From Gammaproteobacteria bacterium (GTDB taxonomy: Bacteria > Pseudomonadota > Gammaproteobacteria > SZUA-21): a DNA stretch of 14,732 nucleotides. Positions within the stretch are counted from its first letter, which is position 1. Every line of letters begins with the position of its first letter. Shown in pieces: positions 7,199 through 12,697 of this stretch. Location of the stretch: NCBI GenBank assembly GCA_027021095.1, contig JALUUZ010000119.1, positions 1 to 14,732 on the forward strand. The letters are read 5' to 3'. Both the position numbers and the translations under genes were made by a program. The notes beneath the pieces are model-generated. The model ran no database searches. It was not told where the DNA came from and saw only the letters and a list, made by a program, of their open reading frames with translations.

Positions 7199-7579
7199 AT
7201 GTACCAGATGTTTCTCAAAGCAAAACTGCATCATGCCAGGGTCACGCATTCCGAACTGGAATACGAGGGTTCCTGTGCAATCGATGCCGGCCTGCTGGGA
7301 CAGGCCGGGATTCAGGAATACGAGCAGCTGCATGTTTACAACCTGGAAAACGGTAACAGGTTTGTAACCTATGCGATCAAGGCGGAAGAAAGAAGCGGTA
7401 TCATTTCTGTCAATGGGGCGGCGGCGCACAAGGCCGATAAGGGAGACAGGTTGATCATCTGTACCTATGCCGGACTGACTCCGCAGGAAGCTGCCAAACA
7501 TCGACCCAACCTGGTTTATCTCGACGAGCACAACAAGGTGATCCGCAGTTCACGTTCTACCCCAGTCCAAGTGGCCTGA
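7199..7579 (+). CDS. panD: Aspartate 1-decarboxylase proenzyme (pyruvoyl type)
   Basis: PanD decarboxylates L-aspartate to beta-alanine, the second substrate of PanC. The 126-residue proenzyme is full length. It has the self-cleavage site EGSCAID with Gly24-Ser25, at the same numbers as E. coli; cleavage turns Ser25 into the pyruvoyl cofactor. Lys9, His11 and Arg54 of the active site are also in place (MFLKAKLHHARVTHSELEYEGSC; Arg in ENGNRFVTYAI), as are the GAAAHKADKGDRLIICTYA (73-91) core and the C-terminal PNLVYLD. ATG 7199 is the first start and fits the family; the Shine-Dalgarno is weak (AGAAAG). Unlike in E. coli, panD is not next to panC; the PEGA gene lies between. No maturation factor gene (PanM/PanZ) is visible. 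Confidence 0.97.
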   Translation: MYQMFLKAKLHHARVTHSELEYEGSCAIDAGLLGQAGIQEYEQLHVYNLENGNRFVTYAIKAEERSGIISVNGAAAHKADKGDRLIICTYAGLTPQEAAKHRPNLVYLDEHNKVIRSSRSTPVQVA

Positions 7580-7886
7580 TTTATACCTTCCAGTTTTATT
7601 TTCATGGATTAAAAACCTTACAGGTTTTGGTCTGCCTTTGCGTCAAAAAAATCTTGTGTGATGAATTTTGTTTGTGCGCGTGACATGCTTCTCATTTCAA
7701 AAGTTTTTTTAAGATTGCTGCCGTGATAACTGGAAATTGAAATGTCACTGCTATACTTACAAATGCTCGTGGTAGCTAAAAAACAGTGATAAAAGTGCGT
7801 ACCAACCCGCTGTGCCGTGTTGGGTTCGAGCCGTACCCGGGGGACGATAAGAAAGTATCTGCCAACTATCTTAAGAGGGACGAACG
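7580..7886 (+). other. Non-coding gap: panD 3' end and Sel1 gene leader
   Basis: This 307-bp AT-rich stretch has no convincing gene and no copy of the dispersed repeat. A short AT-rich hairpin follows panD (7612-7628, AAAACCT-TAC-AGGTTTT), without a clear U tract. A sigma-S-like -10 lies at 7750-7760. In the last 90 bases two GGGACGA motifs (7841-7847 and 7878-7884) and an imperfect hairpin, TAAGA(A)AGT...ACT(A)TCTTA at 7848-7873, sit just ahead of the AGAGGGA ribosome binding site of the Sel1 gene. I recognise no known riboswitch. Confidence 0.45.
7750..7760 (+). promoter_or_regulatory. Sigma-S-like -10 element for the Sel1 gene
   Basis: GCTATACTTAC matches the published sigma-S extended -10 consensus KCTAYRCTTAA at ten of eleven positions. 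No good -35 is present at 17 bp, which sigma-S tolerates. The predicted start is about 7764, leaving a 120-nt leader. Suggestive of stationary-phase expression; inference only. Confidence 0.4.
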
Positions 7887-8741
7887 GTGAAATTCACTTT
7901 CAAGACTGTATCTGCCAAGCCTTTTTCTGCTCCGGCCAAAACATCATTGCTCAAGATGTCATTGACTGTACTGCTGCTCGTGCTTGTCTTCAATGTCAAC
8001 GCGATTCCTGTAGTCTATAAAAAACCCGGCTGCGCGAATTTTGAAAGCGCGCTGAGGATGATTACACGTAACGCAGAGCAGGGGGTTGTTTCATCCAAGT
8101 TTATTCTGGGTAAGATTTTTCTGGAAGGAAAATGTGTGCGCCAGAATTATGTTGCAGCGAAGAAGTGGTTGCAGGAAGCGGCAACGGCTGGTCATGTCGA
8201 AGCGATGTACCACCTCGGCCTGGTGTTCTATGATCAGAACGGACCTTATAAAAATTATCACGACGCGTTGCACTGGTTCAGGAAAGCACGTGACAATGGG
8301 GATGAACATTCAATCTATTACCTCGGCGAGATCTATCTCTATGGCCGCGGCGTACGCCGGAACTGGTCGGAGGCACAGCGCTTGCTGGCGCTGGCTTCGT
8401 CGAAAAATGATCCAAAGGCCTTGTACCGGATAGGTTATATCTATGACAAGGGGATGCGCGGCCAGCGTAACTACCGTAAGGCCTTCGCCTGGTACACCAA
8501 GGCGGCGCTGCTTGGCTATCGTGCTGCGCACTATAAGCTGGCCCAGTTCTATGCGCTGGGGTTGGGGGTGCGCCGGGACAAGGTCAAGGCGTTTACCTGG
8601 TACAGTATCGCCGACATGCACGGGCATACCTACAGCCGCAGCAAAAAGAATGCGTTATTCCGGCGCCTGACAGCCGAGAATATAGCGGAAGCCCAGGGTT
8701 TGATACAGCGCTACATGAAGTCGATAAGCTACCCGGAGTAG
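7887..8741 (+). CDS. Secreted Sel1-like repeat protein
   Basis: A 284-residue protein with a GTG start preceded by a strong AGAGGGA ribosome binding site (7874-7880). It has a long basic n-region (1-23), a hydrophobic core (24-36) and a likely signal peptidase I site after VNA (residue 39), so it is probably periplasmic, although a signal anchor is possible. The mature part holds about five tandem Sel1-type alpha-helical repeats. Typical signatures are GKIFLEGKCVRQNYVAAKKW, AMYHLGLVFYDQ, YYLGEIYLYGRGVRRNW, YRIGYIYDKGMRGQRNYRKA and YKLAQFYALGLGVRRDKVKA. The AxxWYxKAA helix pattern recurs. Such proteins usually act as protein-binding scaffolds, for example in envelope stress or signalling; no enzyme domain is present. 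It is a single-gene unit with its own promoter candidate and a terminator at 8762-8788. Confidence 0.85.
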   Translation: MKFTFKTVSAKPFSAPAKTSLLKMSLTVLLLVLVFNVNAIPVVYKKPGCANFESALRMITRNAEQGVVSSKFILGKIFLEGKCVRQNYVAAKKWLQEAATAGHVEAMYHLGLVFYDQNGPYKNYHDALHWFRKARDNGDEHSIYYLGEIYLYGRGVRRNWSEAQRLLALASSKNDPKALYRIGYIYDKGMRGQRNYRKAFAWYTKAALLGYRAAHYKLAQFYALGLGVRRDKVKAFTWYSIADMHGHTYSRSKKNALFRRLTAENIAEAQGLIQRYMKSISYPE

Positions 8742-8761
8742 TCATAGTCGTTGCGATTGCA

Positions 8762-8788
8762 GGCTCTGGGTGGGCCAGAGCCTTTTTT
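8762..8788 (+). terminator. Rho-independent terminator after the Sel1 gene
   Basis: A perfect 8-bp GC-rich stem, GGCTCTGG (8762-8769) with CCAGAGCC (8775-8782), a 5-nt loop, and six T immediately after (8783-8788). It lies 20 bp past the stop. This is the only textbook terminator in the window. Confidence 0.92.
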
Positions 8789-8790
8789 AA

Positions 8791-8882
8791 TTTGGGTGTG
8801 TTGTACGCACCACATCCCGTGTGAATGGCCTTGACCAGTCGTGACAATGCCAACCCTCGCCTGAATGCTCCCGCGGTCCGCA
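8791..8882 (-). repeat. Partial dispersed repeat (copy 6), inverted relative to copy 5
   Basis: 8801-8875 is the reverse complement of 6885-6959 with 64 of 75 identities and no gaps. The palindrome half TTGTACGCACC (8801-8811) is present, and GGGTGTG (8794-8800) replaces the usual GGGTGCG. The copy begins right after the Sel1 terminator. Confidence 0.7.
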
Positions 8883-9140
8883 AGCTTTTTTCTGCGCCGC
8901 CTCTGGGTCAGCCAGCGTGTACCAGTTGGCCGTCGCAACAGCGGGTGGATGGAAATACGGGTCAAGAACTGGCGTTGGAAGTCGATACTTACCTAGTAGA
9001 GGCGTTTTTGATTTTGCTCGTAAAGTCGGGTTTTATGCGGCAGGGCCGTGGTGCACTTGTTGTCTATGGCCGGGGCAGGTTTTTTTTCGAGCAAGTTTTG
9101 CATACTAAATCAGCCAATAAACGAGAGGGAAGCGGTAAGA
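8883..9140 (+). other. Non-coding gap upstream of the CheZ-like gene
   Basis: After repeat copy 6 there are about 258 bases without a supportable gene. A weak frame (8825-9175) has poor composition, no homology I recognise and runs into the next gene. The 3' part has a T8 run (9080-9087), GCATACTAAAT (about 9100-9110) as a possible but weak -10, and GAGGGA (9124-9129) as a distant Shine-Dalgarno for the ATG at 9141. Confidence 0.35.
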
Positions 9141-9698
9141 ATGAATCCAAGACCTACAACTGCAGTCAATCCTGACCTGGACTGGAGTCAGATCAGGGAA
9201 ACGGTGTTGATGCTGAACCTGGCAGTGGCACAGCTCAAGAAAAGCATGTCGGAAGGTGAAGATTCAGTAGAGGTGCTTGCTGAATCCATGACGTATGTAA
9301 TGGAACAGATGGGTGCGGTGCAGCAGGAAGTGACCGCCTTACCGGAGAGTGAAGCCAAGTCGTCGATCATGGAAAAAGGGCAGAAAATGTCCGGCAAGCT
9401 GCAATCGATCATCGTTGCATTTCAGTTCTATGACCGCATGACCCAGCGCTTGACCCACCTCTCGGAGAGTTTGTCGTCGCTGGCTGATCTGATAGGCGAT
9501 CCGCGGCGTCTCTACAGCCCGAACGAGTGGAGTAACCTGCAACAAATGATCAAGTCGAGTTTTACGATCGAGAAAGACCGCAGGATGTTCGAGGCATTGT
9601 TGAGTGGAATGAGTGTGGCTGAGGCCCTGGAGATCAACGTCGATGACCAGGAGCGTAAAGCGGCACCCGATGCGGATGACTGCGTAGAATTGTTTTAA
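9141..9698 (+). CDS. Small helical protein with CheZ-like D-x-x-x-Q motif
   Basis: A predicted all-alpha, soluble 185-residue protein with no signal peptide. I recall similar conserved hypothetical proteins in gammaproteobacteria (hallmark FQFYDRxxQRLxH) but no settled function. The segment SIIVAFQFYDRMTQRLTHL (89-107) places Asp98 and Gln102 in a helix as D-x-x-x-Q. This is the same spacing as the catalytic Asp143/Gln147 of E. coli CheZ (AQDFQDLTGQ), the phosphatase of CheY-P. The C-terminus is an acidic linker ending in an amphipathic tail (DADDCVELF, 177-185). This resembles in layout the CheZ tail (DDLLDSLGF) that binds CheY. A CheZ-related response-regulator phosphatase is therefore possible, but no chemotaxis gene is nearby. 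ATG 9141 is chosen over 9048 because the extra upstream residues look non-coding and GAGGGA lies upstream. Confidence is high as a gene, low for function. Confidence 0.75.
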   Translation: MNPRPTTAVNPDLDWSQIRETVLMLNLAVAQLKKSMSEGEDSVEVLAESMTYVMEQMGAVQQEVTALPESEAKSSIMEKGQKMSGKLQSIIVAFQFYDRMTQRLTHLSESLSSLADLIGDPRRLYSPNEWSNLQQMIKSSFTIEKDRRMFEALLSGMSVAEALEINVDDQERKAAPDADDCVELF

Positions 9699-9736
9699 AG
9701 CAGGATTCGTGGGCGCGATAAATCCTGTCGTCACAT

Positions 9737-9764
9737 TTGCTCCAGCTGCCATCTCTGTTACACT
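9737..9764 (+). promoter_or_regulatory. Promoter for the DUF2238-oxidoreductase pair
   Basis: TTGCTC (9737-9742) is 16 bp from TACACT (9759-9764), which is preceded by an extended -10 TGT (9756-9758 reads TGT). The expected start is near 9771. It lies between the CheZ-like gene and the DUF2238 gene. Confidence 0.5.
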
Positions 9765-9842
9765 GTCCTCCTTTGCCGGCGCGGCTTGACTGTGCCGGAA
9801 CTGTCCGGTAGTAATCGTATTGTCTTGATGGATGTCGTGTCG

Positions 9843-10505
9843 ATGAAAACAAGTGTCTATCCGTTGAAGCAGCTTTACCTGCTGCTCGGGTTGCTCGTGT
9901 TGGTGCTGGCCTGGAGTGCGGCGAATGAGCATTTCGTGAAATGGCTGTTGCTGTCGATCTGGGTGCTTGCCGGTATCCCGTTGTTGATCGCCGTATTCCG
10001 GCGTTTTGCGTTTACCCCGGTGACTTACCTGTTTATTTTTGTGCACGCGTGTATTTTACTGGTTGGCGCCCACTATACCTACCAGAAGGTCCCGCTCGGT
10101 TTCTGGATGCAGGACCTGTTTGCATTGGGCCGCAATCCGTTCGATCGTGTCGGGCATTTTGCCCAAGGGTTCGTGCCGGCATTGATCATTCGTGAGATAC
10201 TGTTGCGGCGGTCACCGTTGATCAGCGGAAAGTGGTTGTTTTTCCTGGTGTTGTGCGTGGCGATGGCGGTCAGCATGATCTATGAGTTTATCGAGTGGTG
10301 GACGGCGGTCAGCTTTCCGCAGCGGGCCGATCCACACGAAAATGCCGCGCTCTTTCTTGCCAAGCAGGGTGATCCCTGGGATACCCAGTGGGATATGTTG
10401 ATGGCCACGATCGGCGCCGCCTTGTCGCAGTTGTTGCTGTCCGGTATACAGGACAGGCAGCTGCAGCACTATCGGCTTGTCGACAGTGGACGCAGCACAC
10501 CGTGA
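9843..10505 (+). CDS. DUF2238 (YjdF-like) integral membrane protein
   Basis: A 220-residue inner-membrane protein of the DUF2238/YjdF family, whose role is not established. Numbering from ATG 9843, membrane segments lie at about 10-26, 32-50, 58-78, 130-148 and 183-200. Family-defining motifs are NPFDRVGHFAQGFVPA (98-113), MIYEFIEWW (145-153) and GDPWDTQWDML.ATIGA (177-192), all with conserved charged residues near the membrane. Start choice is uncertain: ATG 9828 (225 aa) and TTG 9786 (239 aa) are also in frame. I prefer 9843 because MKTSVYPLKQLYLLLGLLVL looks like a normal N-terminus. The stop codon overlaps the next gene's start (GTGA at 10502-10505), so the two are translationally coupled. 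Confidence 0.88.
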   Translation: MKTSVYPLKQLYLLLGLLVLVLAWSAANEHFVKWLLLSIWVLAGIPLLIAVFRRFAFTPVTYLFIFVHACILLVGAHYTYQKVPLGFWMQDLFALGRNPFDRVGHFAQGFVPALIIREILLRRSPLISGKWLFFLVLCVAMAVSMIYEFIEWWTAVSFPQRADPHENAALFLAKQGDPWDTQWDMLMATIGAALSQLLLSGIQDRQLQHYRLVDSGRSTP

Positions 10506-11398
10506 AGCCGCGTGTCGTCATCATTGGTTGCGGGAAACTGGGCCGTAAGCTCGCTGTCGCGGCTGCGGCCAGGGGCTATGACGTGATGGCAACGGTACGG
10601 ACGTCCGACTCGCAATCCCTGTGTGCACAGCACCGGATTCCGGCCCGGTTGCTCGACCTGGACCACAGCTGCGCAGCTGCAGAACTGGATTTTCGCGGGG
10701 CGCATGTCTTTTATCTTGTCCCGCCGGTATCTACTGGTACTGAAGACCGCAGGGTTCATCGTTTTCTCGAGCTGCTTTCCGCCGACGGGCTGCCGGCATC
10801 GGTGGTGTTGTTGAGCGTTACCGGTGTATACGGCGATTGTGCCGGCGCATGGGTGACAGAGGAGACGCCGGTCAAGCCGATGACAGACCGTGCACGTCGG
10901 CGGGTCTATGTGGAACAGGCGTTTCGCAGCTGGCTGGAACGGCACCGGACAGGCTATTGTATCCTGCGGGTGGCGGGTATCTATGGCCCCGGGCGTTTGC
11001 CGCTGGCGCGTATTCGTGCGCGCAAACCCGTTCTGGATCCGTCGGAGGCCGGGTTCAGCAACCGTATCCACGAGCAGGATCTGCTCGATGTGTGCCTGGC
11101 ATTGCTTGAAAAGACATCGTTGAATACGGTACTCAATGTCGCTGATGACGCACCCAGTACCATGACTGACTATTTCTTCCAGATAGCCGATCGTCTGCAG
11201 CTGCCGCGGCCTCCCGTGCTCAGTCGTCGGCAGGCTGAAACTGTACTGAGTGCCGGTATGTTGTCTTACCTGTCAGAGTCGCGCAGGGTCAGCAATCGCC
11301 GCATGAAGCAGCTGCTTGGCTTGAAACTCCGGTACCCGTCGTTGGCGCATGGGTTGACGGCGATCGATTGCAAGCCGGTGGGCAGGTTATACCGCTAA
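10502..11398 (+). CDS. Atypical SDR NAD(P)-dependent oxidoreductase / epimerase-like
   Basis: A 298-residue Rossmann-fold protein of the extended/atypical short-chain dehydrogenase group, similar in layout to E. coli YeeZ. Visible: the nucleotide-binding GCGKLG (9-14) after strand VVII, LLSVTGVYGD (103-112), ETPVKP (121-126), ILRVAGIYGPGR (154-165) and RIHEQDLLDV (188-197). The usual catalytic YxxxK is not seen: the place it would occupy reads RARRRVYVEQ (130-139). So it may bind NAD(P) without classical SDR chemistry, as in other YeeZ-like proteins. GTG start overlapping the DUF2238 stop by 4 bp indicates one operon. The true substrate is unknown. Followed within a few bases by repeat copy 7. 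Confidence 0.88.
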   Translation: MKPRVVIIGCGKLGRKLAVAAAARGYDVMATVRTSDSQSLCAQHRIPARLLDLDHSCAAAELDFRGAHVFYLVPPVSTGTEDRRVHRFLELLSADGLPASVVLLSVTGVYGDCAGAWVTEETPVKPMTDRARRRVYVEQAFRSWLERHRTGYCILRVAGIYGPGRLPLARIRARKPVLDPSEAGFSNRIHEQDLLDVCLALLEKTSLNTVLNVADDAPSTMTDYFFQIADRLQLPRPPVLSRRQAETVLSAGMLSYLSESRRVSNRRMKQLLGLKLRYPSLAHGLTAIDCKPVGRLYR

Positions 11399-11403
11399 AT
11401 ACC

Positions 11404-11455
11404 ACGGCAGGCCAGCCCGTCGTACGCACCACACACCAAAGCAAATCAAATGAGA
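11404..11455 (+). repeat. Fragment of the dispersed repeat (copy 7)
   Basis: Just after the oxidoreductase stop. GTACGCACC followed by ACACCAAAGCAAATCAAATG (11422-11451) aligns with the left part of the 12369-12491 element (GTACGCACTAACACCAAGG, then AAAATTAAATG), with a few mismatches and one gap. It carries the right half of the palindrome only (left half GGTGCG is missing). The remaining 98 bases to the next ATG hold no gene; a TTGACC at 11488 has no convincing -10 partner. Confidence 0.5.
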
Positions 11456-11553
11456 CTGTCCTGTGCGCCAATACAATCGGTGTTCGCTTGACCCGAATTA
11501 CGTGATGGCACGTTGATAACGCTTGTGTACAGGAAAACGGGAGTGGAGTCGGG

Positions 11554-12372
11554 ATGAAGCGATGGAGCGCGTTACTATCGGCGGTCGCCGGGCTCATGGT
11601 GTTGGTGTTTGTCCTCTCTACACCGTACTCTGAGCACTCTGCAACCCGTCCAGGCAGGAAAAATCTTTCTGTTGGCAACGAAAGTGCTGTACAGCGGTTT
11701 ACGGTCAACGACAGGCTCGCACACTATGCGCAACAGGTTGAAACCAGGCTGCGGCCTGCTTTTTTGCGCCGTGGCCTTGTTTACCCGCCGACTGAAATCG
11801 CATTGCTTGGTTTTAAACAGGAACGCCGGGTCGAGTTGTGGTCGAGACGTGATAGCCCTGGTGCACCTTGGCAGAAAATCAAGACTTACCCGTTTACCGC
11901 GTTCAGTGGCGCGCTGGGCCCTAAGCTGCGGGAGGGTGATTTGCAGATTCCTGAAGGGATCTACCAGGTCAGTGCGCTGAATCCGAACAGCAGTTATCAC
12001 TTGTCATTGAAGATCAATTATCCGAATGCATTCGACCTGCACTATGCGCAACAGGAGGGGAGAAAGTTTCCCGGGACCAATATCTTTTTGCACGGCCGCG
12101 ACAAGAGCGTAGGTTGTATCGCGCTCGGCGACCCGGCGATCGAAGAACTTTTCGTGCTCGTGGCCAGTGTCGGCAAGGACAGGGTCAAGGTGATCATTGC
12201 GCCGTATGATTTTCGCGGTGCGGCAGCAGGTAAGAAAGCCCAAGCTAAGAAAGCGTTGGCCGCACCCGGTGTGGTCAGGCCCGCCTGGCTTCCGGTGCTG
12301 TACAACGAGATCCGGCAGGCGTTGTCGCCATTTCAGGTGGCGGCAGACAAGCCTGCTGCCACGACGAGGTAG
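11554..12372 (+). CDS. L,D-transpeptidase catalytic domain (YkuD) protein, YafK/DpaA-like
   Basis: A 272-residue envelope protein. Residues 5-21 are a hydrophobic signal or anchor helix. The YkuD catalytic domain spans about 75-212: PEGIYQVSALNPNSSYHLSL (133-152), LHYAQ (162-166), then IFLHGRDKSVGCIALGD (177-193), in which His180 and the nucleophile Cys188 form the HGxxxSxGC signature. This arrangement, with long NPNSSYHLSLKINYPN, resembles the YafK (DpaA) branch; E. coli YafK cleaves the peptidoglycan-Lpp bond rather than making 3-3 cross-links, so the reaction here is uncertain. ATG 11554 has GGAG (11545-11548) at good spacing. A Lys/Ala-rich tail (GKKAQAKKALAA, about 226-237) and about 35 more residues follow the domain. 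The TAG stop is inside the terminal repeat of a MITE-like element, so the C-terminus could be altered by insertion. Convergent with ppc. Confidence 0.88.
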   Translation: MKRWSALLSAVAGLMVLVFVLSTPYSEHSATRPGRKNLSVGNESAVQRFTVNDRLAHYAQQVETRLRPAFLRRGLVYPPTEIALLGFKQERRVELWSRRDSPGAPWQKIKTYPFTAFSGALGPKLREGDLQIPEGIYQVSALNPNSSYHLSLKINYPNAFDLHYAQQEGRKFPGTNIFLHGRDKSVGCIALGDPAIEELFVLVASVGKDRVKVIIAPYDFRGAAAGKKAQAKKALAAPGVVRPAWLPVLYNEIRQALSPFQVAADKPAATTR

Positions 12373-12491
12373 GGTGCGTTGTACGCACTAACACCAAGGA
12401 AAATTAAATGGGAGCACGTGGTGGTTCTTCTACACACGATGTTTCTTTGCCGTGTCATTGCCCATACATTGGTGCGTATAACGCACCCTAC
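12369..12491 (+). mobile_element. MITE-like element with 23-bp terminal inverted repeats (copy 8)
   Basis: A 123-bp non-coding unit. The left end at 12369-12391 (GTAGGGTGCGTTGTACGCAC then TAA) and the right end at 12469-12491 (TTG then GTGCGTATAACGCACCCTAC) are inverted copies with two mismatches. Each end is itself a palindrome with a GTGCGT/ACGCAC stem. It has no transposase, so mobilisation would be in trans. The interior 12395-12471 is duplicated at 12581-12657. No obvious target-site duplication was found. Confidence 0.65.
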
Positions 12492-12693
12492 TTTTGGGCG
12501 TGAAATTTTCTTGGTGTAAATCCCTTGGTGCGCTGCGCACACTGTCATGATGGGGCGGGGTGTATTGCATGTTTCCACGGCAAGGCAAATCGAATCGTGT
12601 TATGTGGTGGTTCTTCTACACACGGTTCTTCCGTACCATGTCATTATCCATACATTGTCCCGCGACGAGCGCTGGCGAGAAAGGCGGGCCAGC
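12492..12693 (+). repeat. Nested repeat copies between the L,D-transpeptidase gene and ppc (copy 9)
   Basis: This stretch has (a) an inverted partial copy, AAATTTTCTTGGTGTAAAT (about 12503-12522), matching the complement of ACCAAGGAAAATTAAAT; (b) a GTGCGCTGCGCAC palindrome (about 12527-12539); (c) 12581-12657, a direct repeat of 12395-12471 with 59 of 77 identities; and (d) the family end GCTGGCGAGAAAGGCGGGCC (12671-12690). The hairpin GCTGGC...GCCAGC (12671-12676 with 12688-12693) lies 5 bp past the ppc stop and could act at the 3' end of that transcript. No gene is supportable here. Confidence 0.6.
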
Positions 12694-12697
12694 AGAT

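Noticed and set aside
7612..7628. AAAACCT-TAC-AGGTTTT hairpin after panD as a rho-independent terminator
   Set aside because: The stem is AT-rich and weak, and what follows is GGTCTGCC rather than a U tract; it is mentioned only as part of the gap.
7840..7884. Two GGGACGA motifs as a guanidine (mini-ykkC type) riboswitch
   Set aside because: The ACGR motifs are not in loops closed by complementary flanks, and the downstream gene is not a guanidine exporter or carboxylase.
9016..9045. TAAAGTCG...GCAGGG as a flagellar sigma-28 promoter for the CheZ-like gene
   Set aside because: The -10 side does not resemble GCCGATAA, so only the -35 half matches; too weak to claim.
8825..9175. 116-codon plus-strand open frame between the Sel1 and CheZ-like genes
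   Set aside because: It starts inside a dispersed repeat copy, has no ribosome binding site or recognisable domain, and overlaps the well-supported start at 9141.
9701..9727. CAGGATT...AATCCTG hairpin after the CheZ-like gene as a terminator
   Set aside because: A 7-bp stem with a 13-nt loop and no U tract; not convincing as a rho-independent terminator.
12369..12693. Repeated units before ppc as a CRISPR array
   Set aside because: Repeats are unequal, diverged, in both orientations and few; spacing is irregular and no cas gene is present.
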